This document shows, piece after piece, positions 36,383 through 44,945 of a stretch of 64,000 bases of DNA. Origin of the DNA: Rhodovastum sp963709085 (GTDB lineage: Bacteria > Pseudomonadota > Alphaproteobacteria > Acetobacterales > Acetobacteraceae); contig CAVPVB010000007.1 of assembly GCA_963709085.1 (NCBI GenBank), positions 1,116,001 to 1,180,000 on the forward strand, read 5' to 3'. How positions within the stretch are numbered: position 1 is the stretch's first letter; every line of letters begins with the position of its first letter. The notes under the pieces were generated by a model. That model was given only the letters and a program-made list of their open reading frames with translations, did not search any database and was not told the origin of the DNA. Position numbers and translations under genes: made by a program.

Positions 36383-38388
36383 GTGTGCCTTGCCAAGGTG
36401 CACTGTTCTCCCCGGTGGAAATCCGGGCCGGCAAACTCTCGCTCCAGCCGGAAGCACTCGGAGCGGGCCAGGAGGCGACGAATGGTCTGAAGCACTTCGA
36501 GAGAAGGCCCCGTAGGGGGTCAGCGGACCGTGCGGGCCGCAACGTGAGTGAACATCGAGCAGGCCTCGCAATAGTCAATGTGGGAGCCGACCCGCCATAC
36601 TAACGGGGAAGGTCGCCGTCGTCGGTGAAGCGAGCGAGATACGCAGCCGGCGATCCCGCCGGGGTAGTGATGGCAGCACGCACGGGATATGGACAGTGCG
36701 CAACAAGGGAAGTCTGCGACCGTGGCAGGGAGGCGGCACCTCCAGGCCAACGGCGAACCCGCGAGGGCCAGCGCCGGCGGACGCAGATGGCGGATGGGCT
36801 CGTACCTACCGTCGAGGCCGGGTAATGCCGGCGGAGGGAAGGAGCCCTGTCCCGCCCCAAGCGAGGGAAGGGCTGACAGCCCGGTGATTGACGATGAGTT
36901 TACCAACGCCGTCTGAAACGGTTGGGAAGCTACAGACCTCGCTACAGGCGAAAGCTAAGGCTGAACCAGCCTTTCGCTTCTATGCCCTCTGGGACAAGGT
37001 CTATCGCAAGGACGTCCTACTGGAAGCCTATCTCCGCTGCCGCGCCAACGCGGGAGCGGCGGGGGTGGACAGGGAGACGTTCGAGCAGATCGAGGCCCGG
37101 GGACGGGAGCAATGGCTGGAAACGCTGCGGGAGGAGCTGATCTCCGGGCGCTATGTCCCCCAGCCCCTGCTGCGCGTATGGATACCGAAGAGCAACGGAG
37201 GCCAGCGGCCTCTCGGCATTCCGTCCATCTGCGACCGCGTGGTACAGATGGCGGCGGTGCTGGTCATAGGCCCCATCTTCGAGGTGGACCTGCTGCCACA
37301 GCAGTACGGCTTTCGCCCCGGGCTGGACGCCAAGACGGCTCTCCGACGGGTCTATTGGCATGTGACGCAGCATGGGCGGCGGGAGGTAGTGGACGCGGAC
37401 TTACGCGACTATTTCACCTCGATTCCGCACACCGCCCTGATGCGAAGCCTGTCACGGCGGATCGCCGATGGGCGTATGCTCAACATCATCAAGGGCTGGT
37501 TGACAGCCCCGGTGGTAGAGGTACATCGACGGCCGACCGGTGCGGACCACCGAAGCGCGACGGACAAAGCGGGGAACCCCGCAGGGCGGAGTCATTTCGC
37601 CCTTGCTGGCAAACTGCTATTTCCGGCGCTTCCTGTTGGCGTGGCATAACCATGGCCACCGGGACCAGCTTGATGCCCACGTCGTGAATTACGCCGATGA
37701 CTTCGTCATTTGCTGCCGGCCCGGCAACGCGTCGGCAGCGATGGAACGGATGTCGGCGCTGATGACGCGGCTCGGGCTGGAGGTGAACACGGACAAGACC
37801 CGGATCGCCCGTCTGCCCGAGGAGCCGTTCGACTTCCTCGGCTACACGGTCGGTCGCTTCTACGGCAAGGACGGGCGCCCGTATATCGGCACCCAACCGT
37901 CGCGGAAGGCGGTGAAGAGCCTGCTCCGACGAATCCACGAGCGGACCTCACGTCAGTGGTACTCGGATGAGCCTGAGAACACGGTTGCCCGCATCAGCAG
38001 CTTGCTACGCGGCTGGTGTGCCTACTTCGACCAGGGACCGGTCCTCAAGACCTACAAACTCATCCACGACTACACCGAGAGACGTGTCCGCCGCTGGTTG
38101 ATGCGGCGATCGGGACGACGAGGCACCGGGTTCGCCCAGATCCCGGACGAGTATCTCTACAAGACACTCGGCCTCTATGCCGTTCCGTATCGTCGCGCCG
38201 ACCTGCCGAGAGCGAAGGTCTGACGGGACGGGAGAGAGCCGGATGAGGTAGCTCCACAAGTCCGGTTCGATGAGCGGCGACTGGAGACGGAGTCATGGTC
38301 CGACCTGAGGCACCGGCACTTGGCGAAAGCCGCCGGATAACCGCCACTCCTCGGGACCTACTGCCACCGCGCCAGTCGTCGACTCCAC
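36383..38388 (+). mobile_element. Group II intron, 2006 bp
   Basis: The 5' end GTGTG fits GUGYG and the 3' end is AC, fitting AY. Exon joining exactly restores the IS66 gene. The 8 nt before the intron (GTTGGTAT, 36375-36382) can pair with ATACTAAC at 36597-36604, with one G-U, as IBS1-EBS1. A domain V-like hairpin begins GAGCCGGATGAG and ends TCCGGTTC at about 38236-38267. The intron encodes a reverse transcriptase in domain IV. It is inserted antisense to tnpC, so its splicing cannot repair the tnpC mRNA. Confidence 0.88.
36894..38223 (+). pseudogene. ltrA: Group II intron reverse transcriptase/maturase, frameshifted
   Basis: The intron-encoded protein (about 442 residues) has RT blocks RVWIPKSNGGQRPLGIPSICDRVVQ, QYGFRPG, RGTPQGGVISPLLAN and the catalytic VNYADDFVI, then maturase domain X (LLRGWCAYFDQGP). 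No HNH endonuclease domain follows. A one-base insertion near 37521 breaks the frame; removing one G gives PVVEYIDGRPVRTTEARRTKRGTPQGG. If this is a sequencing error the intron may be mobile. The ATG at 36894 is the first good start. Confidence 0.88.
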
Positions 38389-38449
38389 CGAGCTCGATGC
38401 GGCCATCGTCGAGGAAGCGGATCAGCCCCGACCAGTGACGCAAGGCGTA

Positions 38450-39834
38450 GGCTCCTCGCTATCTCATGTGGGTAGCCCACACGCGCAGGTTGAGTGTTGG
38501 GGCGACCGGCCGATGACCTGGCTGCTGACAGGGCGCAGCGAAAGGGGTTGATCCTGGTGCACAGCCTGGCATGGCTGCGCACCGGAAAGACCGGAGCGAT
38601 CGAGCATGCGTGACACCGAGCTGCTACAAGCGGCGCTGGGACTGGGGACGCCATGGGCGGTGTCTGGCAGCCGGTTCGATGCGTTGGCGCGGCGGCCGGA
38701 CATTGACATCACGTTCGCCAAGGGCGCGCGGTTTGCCTGCCCGTGCTGTGAGGCAACGGGTTGTCCGGTCCACGACACCGAACAGAAGTCGTGGCGGCAT
38801 CTTAGCTTTTTCCAGCACGAGGCGTATCTGAATGCGCGTGTGCCGCGGATCAGGTGTGAGGTCTGCGGGGTCAAACGGGTGAATGTGCCGTGGGCACGCG
38901 AAGGCAGCGGCTTCACGCTGCTGTTCGAGGCCATGCTGATGCCCCTGCTGCGCAGCACGCCGGTGGCGGAGGTGGCACGCCATGTCGGCGAGCACGACAC
39001 CAGGCTGTGGCGGGTTCTCCACCACTACGTCGACGAGGCGCGGGCGCGCGACGACCACAGCACGGTCAGCCGGGCCGCCTTCGACGAAACCTCCGCGCGT
39101 CGTGGTCACGATTACGTCTCGTTGTTTGTCGATCTCGACGGTCCGCGCGTGCTGTTCGTCGCCAATGGCAAAGACGCGGCCACGGTCGGCGCCTTCGCCG
39201 ATGACCTGAAGGCGCATGGCGGCGATCCCGCGCGCATCGAGGAAGTCTGCATGGACATGAGCGCCGCCTTCATTGCGGGCGCGGCCGCCCACCTGCCGCA
39301 GGCCGAGATCACCTTCGACCGGTTTCACATCGTCAAGATCATCAACGAGGGCGTCGACGAGGTGCGGCGGGAAGAACAGAAGAGCCGGCCGGAGCTGAAG
39401 CAGAGCCGCTATGTGTGGCTCAAGAACGAGACCAACCTCTCCAGCGGCCAGCGCGAATTGCGCGACAGCCTCGCCCGCAGCAACCTCAAGACCGCCCGCG
39501 CCTACCAGATCCGGCTGACCTTCCAGGAGTTCTACCAGCAACCGACACGCAAAGACGCCGAGGTGTTCCTCAAGAAGTGGTACTTCTGGGCCACCCACAG
39601 CCGCCTGCCGCCGATGATCGACGCCGCCAGGACGGTCAAGCGGCACTGGAACGGTATCCTTCGCTGGCACGACAGCGAGATCGCCAACGGCATCCTCGAG
39701 GGCATCAACAGCTTGGTCCAGGCCGCAAAGGCCAAGGCTCGCGGCTACCGCTCCTCCCGCAACCTGCACGCGATGATATACCTCATCGCAGGCAAGCTCG
39801 AACTCGCCCTACCCACATGAAACAGCAAGGAGCC
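38450..39834 (+). mobile_element. ISL3-family insertion sequence, copy 1
   Basis: A 1385-bp element with terminal inverted repeats GGCTCCTCGCTATCTCATGTG (left) and the complement of GGCTCCTTGCTGTTTCATGTG (right). A second copy of identical length lies inverted at 58874-60258. No matching 8-bp target duplication flanks this copy, so it took part in rearrangement or deletion after insertion. About 70 bp of unassigned sequence follow it. Confidence 0.9.
38606..39820 (+). CDS. ISL3-family transposase
   Basis: A 404-residue DDE transposase, full length. N-terminal zinc-finger cysteines (FACPCCEATGCPVHD and RIRCEVCGVKRVNVPW) precede a helix-turn-helix (STPVAEVARHVGEHDTRLWRVL). The catalytic core includes FDETSARRGHDYVSLFVDLDG, VCMDMSAAFIAGAAAHLP, FDRFHIVKIINEGVDEVRR and the late Glu in GILEGINSLVQAAKAKARGYRS. 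It looks functional. It differs from copy 2 at a handful of residues. Confidence 0.93.
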   Translation: MRDTELLQAALGLGTPWAVSGSRFDALARRPDIDITFAKGARFACPCCEATGCPVHDTEQKSWRHLSFFQHEAYLNARVPRIRCEVCGVKRVNVPWAREGSGFTLLFEAMLMPLLRSTPVAEVARHVGEHDTRLWRVLHHYVDEARARDDHSTVSRAAFDETSARRGHDYVSLFVDLDGPRVLFVANGKDAATVGAFADDLKAHGGDPARIEEVCMDMSAAFIAGAAAHLPQAEITFDRFHIVKIINEGVDEVRREEQKSRPELKQSRYVWLKNETNLSSGQRELRDSLARSNLKTARAYQIRLTFQEFYQQPTRKDAEVFLKKWYFWATHSRLPPMIDAARTVKRHWNGILRWHDSEIANGILEGINSLVQAAKAKARGYRSSRNLHAMIYLIAGKLELALPT

Positions 39835-39904
39835 GTTCTCTGAGAGGGTTGATGCCAATAACCTTCCACCGGAGATCGCCCACGCTACCCTCAACTTTGG
39901 ATTA

Positions 39905-40741
39905 GGGTCTGTTAGTCCTTGAGTTCTTGTCTATGCCTTTAGCCAGTCCATTGTTGCAGCCATGCAAAGCACGCCCATGAAGGAGCGCGCGGTCTTTTCA
40001 TATCGCGTCGCAACCGCCCGCCATTCCTTCAGCCGGTTCCACAGGCGTTCGACCAGGTTACGGTTGTGGTAGATCCAGGGTGGACAGGCGACCGGCGCCT
40101 CGTTGCGCCTGGGCGGGATCGCCGGACGGGCGCCCAGGTTCCAGATCAACGTGCGGAAAAGATGCGAGGAATAGCCGCGGTCACCCAGAATCCACCGCGG
40201 GATGGCGACGAGCAGGGCCAGTAGCGCCGGCGCCAGCGGCAGTTCGTGCGCCTGCCCGGGCGCGAGCTTGAAGCCGATTGCCCGGCCGGAAGCGTCGGCG
40301 AGCACGCAGGCCTTGGTGCCAAAGCCCCCGCGCGAGCGGCCAAGTCCTTCATCTTGATCGCGCTGGGCCGACGTTCTGCCATGCTTGACGGCGCCGGCGG
40401 CTTTGTGATGGGCGCGGATGGTGCTGCCGTCGAGAAAGGCCATGCCCAGTTGCACGCCGCCCCGTGCCTGCGCCAGTTCCAGCAGGCGCTCCCAAACACC
40501 GTGATGGCTCCAGCGGTTGAACGCCTGCGCCGCCATCCACCACGGTCCCAACTCGGTGGGTATTTGCCGCCACTTGGCGCCGTTCTCATGGCGCCAGATG
40601 ATCGCCTCGATGGTCCGGCGGAGATTGAGGAACTCGGTCTTGTGCGGGGGACGGCACTGCTCAATCAGAGGTGCGAGTCCCTTCCATTGGGTGTCTGTCA
40701 TACTTCCCTATATGGGGAAGCACTCAAGGACTAACAGGCCC
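39905..40741 (-). mobile_element. IS5-family (IS427-like) insertion sequence
   Basis: An 837-bp element with ends GGGTCTGTTAGTCCTTGAGT and the complement of GGGCCTGTTAGTCCTTGAGT. TA dinucleotides flank it (39903-39904 and 40742-40743), fitting the TA target of the IS427 group. The right TA also serves as the left flank of the adjacent IS630. Confidence 0.85.
39931..40701 (-). CDS. IS5-family (IS427-like) transposase
   Basis: A 256-residue single-frame DDE transposase, apparently intact. Its N-terminal DUF4096-like domain is WKGLAPLIEQCRPPHKTEFLNLRRTIEAIIWRHENGAKWRQIP. Catalytic regions are FLDGSTIRAHHKAAGA, LGDRGYSSHLFRTLI and NLVERLWNRLKEWRAVATRYEKTARSF with the YREK-type motif. Many IS427 members need a frameshift between two frames; this one does not. 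Confidence 0.9.
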   Translation of the reverse strand: MTDTQWKGLAPLIEQCRPPHKTEFLNLRRTIEAIIWRHENGAKWRQIPTELGPWWMAAQAFNRWSHHGVWERLLELAQARGGVQLGMAFLDGSTIRAHHKAAGAVKHGRTSAQRDQDEGLGRSRGGFGTKACVLADASGRAIGFKLAPGQAHELPLAPALLALLVAIPRWILGDRGYSSHLFRTLIWNLGARPAIPPRRNEAPVACPPWIYHNRNLVERLWNRLKEWRAVATRYEKTARSFMGVLCMAATMDWLKA

Positions 40742-40815
40742 TAGTGCCCGGCGTCCTTGACTTTGCGGTGGATGTCTGACTCGATCGTTCCGCATAGGAC
40801 CAGCGGAGACGATTT

Positions 40816-41966
40816 GTGGCTGCCAAAGAGATCGCGGTAAAAAAATACGTGGTGAAGCTCAGCGATGAGGAGCGGGGCCGGCTGACCGCGCTGATCACCA
40901 AGGGCAAACACCCGGCGCGGCAGCAGCTGAAAGCGCGCATTCTGCTGAAGGCGGATGCGTCGGACGCCGGCGAAGCCTGGAGTGACAGCCAAATTGCCGC
41001 AGCCCTGGAGACCAGCGTCGACACAGTTGCTCGGGCGCGCCAGCGGCTGGTGGAAGAGGGCGTCGATGCTGTGCTGACCTGCAAGCATTCGCCAGCCTCC
41101 GCCAGAAAACGCATCTTTGATGGAGAAGCCGAGGCGAAGCTGGTTGCCCTGGCCTGTTCGGCGCCCCCAGCGGGACGCGCGAAATGGACGCTACGGCTTC
41201 TGGAAGAGACCGTCGTGGAGCTGAACATCGTTGAGCGGGCCAGCGACAACACGATCGGGCGGACGCTAAAAAAAACACGCTCAAGCCCCACCTGCGACAG
41301 CAATGGGTCATCCCGCCGGACGCCAACGCCGCCTTCGTAGCCAGCATGGAGGATGTGCTGGAAGTTTATCAAAGGCCGCACAACCCAACCCGCCCCGTGG
41401 TCTGCCTGGACGAGACCGCAAAGCAGTTGATTTCCGAAACGCGTGTGCCGATCGCGGCGAAGCCAGGGCAGGTTGCCCGCTACGACTACGAGTATGAACG
41501 CAACGGCACCGCCAACCTGTTCATGATGTTCGCACCGCTGGAAGGCTGGCGGCACGTCAAGGTGACCGATCGCCACGCCGCCGTGGATTATGCGCAGGTC
41601 CTCAAGGAATTGTCCGACACGCACTTTCCTCACGCCGAGAAGATCGTCCTCGTGCAGGACAACCTCAACACCCACAAGGCGGCGTCGCTCTACGAAGCCT
41701 TTCCGGCCGCCGAGGCGCGTCGGCTCGTCGAGCGCTTCGAATGGCACTACACCCCCAAGCACGGCAGCTGGCTGGACATGGCCGAGTCCGAACTCGGCGT
41801 CCTGGCGTCGCAGTGTCTCGATCGCCGCATCCCCGACAAGCAGACCCTGATGGACGAAGTCGCCGCCTGGCAGGCCCGCCGCAACCGACACCACACCAAA
41901 GCCGATTGGCAATTCACCACGGCCGATGCCCGGGTGAAACTGAAGAGGCTCTACCCAGCATTATGA
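40816..41966 (+). CDS. IS630-family transposase, probable programmed -1 frameshift
   Basis: The first frame (GTG 40816 to 41340) carries the helix-turn-helix (WSDSQIAAALETSVDTVARARQRLVEEG). The second frame, from about 41270, carries the DDE core: VVCLDETAKQLISE, HAEKIVLVQDNLNTHKAASLYEAF and HYTPKHGSWLDMAESELGVL. They join at an eight-A run in GCTAAAAAAAACACG, containing the slippery A-AAA-AAA heptamer in frame; a -1 shift gives RTLKKNTLKPHLRQQW. Both copies keep this layout, which supports programmed frameshifting. About 380 residues in total. Confidence 0.88.
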
Positions 41967-42210
41967 GCGACGCAGGGCACTACACCCCCAAGCACGGCAG
42001 CTGGCTGGACATGGCCGAGTCCGAACTCGGCGTCCTGGCGTCGCAGTGTCTCGATCGCCGCATCCCCGACAAGCAGACCCTGATGGACGAAGTCGCCGCC
42101 TGGCAGGCCCGCCGCAACCGACACCACACCAAAGCCGATTGGCAATTCACCACGGCCGATGCCCGGGTGAAACTGAAGAGGCTCTACCCAGCATTATGAG
42201 CGACGCAGGG
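41745..42210 (+). repeat. 233-bp tandem duplication of the IS630 3' end
   Basis: Units 41745-41977 and 41978-42210 appear identical by eye. The unit runs from an internal GGCACTAC to the true right end GGGCACTA. The 6-7 bp of identity between those two sites probably drove the duplication. Confidence 0.9.
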
Positions 42211-42518
42211 CACTAGAGCCTGTTTGACCAGAATCATCCGTCGTGCCTTGATCTCTCACAGTCGGTTTTGGAGGGGAGTGGTCGTCAATCTTCCCGTGGT
42301 TGGCCTGACGGAAAACCGTCAGGATTTGTGAAGTGCCTTGCCTTTTGAGCAGTTTGCAGGCGGCGTTGGCATGTGCTGAAGGTTGCGCAGGGCGGGTAGG
42401 AACGGCTTCCAACACGGGCTCCCAGGAGGGACGTGCGATGTGGACGGCGGAACAGCGTGAGCGGTACAAGGATGACGGTCGGCGCTACCCGAGCGATCTG
42501 ACAGATGCCGAGTGGGCG

Positions 42519-43881
42519 CTCAGGGTTCCCCTCATTTGGACTACGGAACGTAATAAAGAAAAGAATCGGGTAAGACGCGGCAGGTTTACGAAAAGAATCG
42601 TGGTCGGCGGCTTGGCGTTCAAATATTGCCCACCCTGAATCCCTGTTGCCAAGGTCGAGAAAGTACGATTCGAGCCCTCATCATCCGAAGCAGAGGGCCG
42701 TGCCTTGTCAGCCAGCAAGCAGATCTCGTTCGAAGGCGTCCAGCGCTACCTGAAGACCCTGTTCGGCGACTGCCTGCATGCCAAGCGCATTCTCTCGCTG
42801 GCCGGCGCCACGCTGGGGGCGATCCACTCCGCCTCGATGGCGGTCGCGCTGATCGGACAGGGCCTGGCGCTGGCGCGTGGGCTGACCACCAAACACGCGG
42901 TCAAGCAGGTCGACCGCATGCTGGCCAACGAGGGCATCGATGTCGATGCCCTGCTGGGCCATTGGGTACCCTTCATCGTCGGCCAGCGGGCGAAGATCGC
43001 CGTTGCCCTGGACTGGACCGACTTCGACGCCGACGGCCAGACCACGCTCATGCTGTCTCTGCTCACCCGTCACGGGCGGGCGACGCCGCTGTACTGGCTG
43101 ACCGTCGCGGCGAACACGCTGAAGGGGCGGCGCAACTACTACGAATATCAGGTACTCGTGCGCTTCGCCGCGGCGCTGCCAAACGGGACCGAGGTCACCC
43201 TCGTCGCCGATCGCGGCTTCTGTGATCACAAGCTCTATCGTGTGCTGCGCGAGGAGCTGAAGTTCGACTTCGTCATCCGCATGCGCGCCAACATTATGGT
43301 GACCGCCGCCAATGGCGAGCGCCGCAAGGCGGGCGACTGGGTCGGTCCGGGCGGGCGGGCCCGCGTGCTGCATGGCGCCACCGTCACCGACCTCACCTAT
43401 CCGGTCGGTACCGTCGTGTGCGTGCAGGCCAAAGGCATGAAAGAGCCCTGGTGCCTGGTCACCCCCGCCATCGACAAGCCGGCACGTGAGCTGATCAACC
43501 TCTACGCGAAGCGCTGGGGCATCGAATGCCAGTTCCGTGATAGCAAGGACATCCGTTTCGGTATGGGCATGAGCGAGGTCCACGTCAGCACCCCCGATCG
43601 CCGCGACCGGCTGTGGCTGATCAATGCCTTTGCAGTCGCCTTGCTGACCCTGCTTGGCGCCGCCGGGGAAGCGCTCGGCTTCGACCGGCTGCTCAAGTCC
43701 AACACCACCAAGCGGCGCACCCACTCGCTGCTGCGCCAGGGAATCATGCTCTTCCAACTCATCCCAACCATGCCGGAACACCGGCTGCTGCCGCTGGTCG
43801 AAAAGTTCGCCGAGTTGCTGAACGCCCAGCCAGTCTTCGTCGAGATGTTCGGTGCGATTTGAAAATGAGGGGAGCCATGAG
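42519..43881 (+). mobile_element. IS4-family insertion sequence, complete
   Basis: A 1363-bp element with imperfect 19-bp ends (CTCAGGGTTCCCCTCATTT and the complement of CTCATGGCTCCCCTCATTT). A perfect 9-bp target duplication GAGTGGGCG flanks it (42510-42518 and 43882-43890). This is the cleanest insertion in the window, so probably recent. Confidence 0.93.
42705..43862 (+). CDS. IS4-family transposase
   Basis: A 385-residue DDE transposase, intact. Catalytic regions are VALDWTDFDADGQTTLMLSLL (first Asp), TLVADRGFCDHKLYRVL (second Asp) and YAKRWGIECQFRDSKDIRFGMGMSEV (Y-R-E motif). Translation starts at TTG 42705. A related but decayed transposase lies at 63005-64000. Confidence 0.92.
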   Translation: MSASKQISFEGVQRYLKTLFGDCLHAKRILSLAGATLGAIHSASMAVALIGQGLALARGLTTKHAVKQVDRMLANEGIDVDALLGHWVPFIVGQRAKIAVALDWTDFDADGQTTLMLSLLTRHGRATPLYWLTVAANTLKGRRNYYEYQVLVRFAAALPNGTEVTLVADRGFCDHKLYRVLREELKFDFVIRMRANIMVTAANGERRKAGDWVGPGGRARVLHGATVTDLTYPVGTVVCVQAKGMKEPWCLVTPAIDKPARELINLYAKRWGIECQFRDSKDIRFGMGMSEVHVSTPDRRDRLWLINAFAVALLTLLGAAGEALGFDRLLKSNTTKRRTHSLLRQGIMLFQLIPTMPEHRLLPLVEKFAELLNAQPVFVEMFGAI

Positions 43882-44646
43882 GAGTGGGCGACGATTGCTG
43901 CCGTTTTTTCAATTTATGCGACCCTGACGGCCGATCTGCGGGAAATGGTCAACGCCTGTTTCTACCTTGAGAAGACCGGCTGCGGGTGGCGCTATCTCCC
44001 CAAGGACTTTGGCCCGTGGCAGACCGTCCGGACTTGGTATGACCGGTTTCGCGCCGATGGCATCTGGGCCGATATCGCGGGGTTGTTGATACGTGGCGTC
44101 CGCCAACGGTGCGGCAGGCCGGCGGAGCCGGAGACGGTGATCCTCAACTCGCAGAGCGTGGTGTCCGGTCCCCAGGCGGGCGAGCGGGGCGTGGACGGCA
44201 ACAAGCGGATCAAGGGCATCAAGCGGCACGTGCTGGCCTGCTCGCTCGGCTTCGTGTTGGCCGTGCTGGTCACGGCCGCCAATGTCCATGATAGCACGGT
44301 GGCGCCGCCGCTTCTTGACCGGGCCGCCGAGGCCGGCTGGGCGCCAAAGCGCGTAAAGGTTGACGCAGCCTATGTTGGTCCGCGGGTGGCGGCGGCGGCT
44401 GAGCGACACGGCATGGAGGTCCGGATTTCATCCAGGGAGGCCGGCATCCCCGGCTTCAAGCCGCTGCCAGTACGCTGGCGCATCGAGGCGACTTTCGGCA
44501 CCTTGACCAATCGTTACCGCCGCCTGACTCGTAATTTGGAACAAAGTCCAGCCGCCGCAGAAGATGCGGTCGAGATTGCCAATGTACACCGCGTCCTTCG
44601 CGCCTACTGCCGCGAAAAAGCGTCTATGGGATAGTCAAACAGGCTC

Positions 44647-44926
44647 TCAGCCGCGTGCCGCGCGGGCAGTACATCGTTATTGACCGGCATCGCCTCAAAT
44701 ATCTGAACGCGATCGAGAAGCTGAACTGCGTCTATTGCGGTTATGGCAACGGTGTCATCGCCTATGCCCGCGACATCGCTGGCCGGACCGAGCAATACTA
44801 GTGCCCGATCCGCCATGCGACGCAGACCCGCGCGGCGCATGATCGCTACAAGGATTTTGTCGAGTACGGCGACGCGGCCGCCTACCGCACCCGGCTCGAA
44901 GGATCTGCGTGCCAAGCTGCGGTGAT
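44647..44926 (+). pseudogene. 3' remnant of a host gene cut by the IS5 element
   Basis: Directly beyond the IS5 end the frame reads RGQYIVIDRHRLKYLNAIEKLNCVYCGYGNGVIAYARDIAGRTEQY, then TAG at 44799-44801 where Trp is likely, then CPIRHATQTRAAHDRYKDFVEYGDAAAY. I recall a conserved proteobacterial hypothetical protein with this cysteine-containing pattern but know no function. A second break near 44905 precedes LRAKLR and a stop at 44924-44926. The N-terminus is missing. Confidence 0.6.
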
Positions 44927-44945
44927 CTCTCCTGACGGCAGGCGG

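Larger units (their letters stand above)
35532..38449. mobile_element. Rearranged IS66-family element interrupted by a group II intron
   Basis: The left end begins GTAAGCGTGG, the characteristic IS66 terminus. A tnpA fragment (+) runs to about 36052, where it meets the other IS66 end in inverted orientation: GCGACCGATTACCC at 36053 would follow GTAA in an intact terminus. From there the 3' part of tnpC is read on the minus strand. The middle of the element, including tnpB and the tnpC N-terminus, is missing. The remaining tnpC is cut off at 38449 by an ISL3 copy. Confidence 0.75.
36108..38449 (-). pseudogene. IS66 TnpC C-terminal fragment split by the intron
   Basis: Two exons of an IS66 transposase remain on the minus strand: 38449-38389 (ALRHWSGLIRFLDDGRIEL) and 36382-36108 (TNVVERGMRPVAITRKNALFAGSDRAAEHWAI and LNGVEPLAWLADVLQRIVAGH). 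Removing 36383-38388 gives RIELDTNVVERGMRP, matching the family's RIELDNNTVERSMRP. The catalytic N-terminal part is absent. Confidence 0.8.
40744..42213 (+). mobile_element. IS630-family insertion sequence, copy 1 (with 3' duplication)
   Basis: The ends are GTGCCCGGCGTC and GACGCAGGGCAC, flanked by TA on both sides (40742-40743 and 42214-42215), as expected for IS630. The standard right end is at 41980; a further 233 bp repeats the 3' end. Copy 2 at 57253-58759 is nearly identical. Confidence 0.9.
42438..44634 (+). pseudogene. IS5-family (IS1031-like) transposase split by IS4
   Basis: Exon 1 (42438-42518) encodes MWTAEQRERYKDDGRRYPSDLTDAEWA; exon 2 resumes after 43890 with TIAAVFSIYATLTADLREMVNACFYL and continues to the C-terminus, including VILNSQSVVSG, GNKRIKGIKRHVLACSLG, VDAAYVGPRVAAAAERHG and RWRIEATFGTLTNRYRRLTR with the catalytic Glu. 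Removing the IS4 plus one 9-bp duplication restores a full-length DDE transposase of about 275 residues. Confidence 0.88.
42216..44646 (+). mobile_element. IS5-family (IS1031-like) element interrupted by IS4
   Basis: The ends are GAGCCTGTTTGAC and its complement. Without the nested IS4 and its duplication it would be about 1.06 kb. The left flank is the TA of IS630 and the right flank starts TCA; a clean TNA duplication is not seen. A 5' fragment of the same element recurs inverted at 60259-60692. Confidence 0.87.

Noticed and set aside
35583..36515. A 310-residue IS66 TnpA
   Set aside because: The frame is extended artificially by reading across the 36052 junction into antisense tnpC and intron DNA.
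36894..38223. Reverse transcriptase as a retron or diversity-generating system
   Set aside because: Maturase domain X, domain V, GUGYG/AY ends and IBS1-EBS1 pairing identify a group II intron; no variable repeat or msr-msd is seen.
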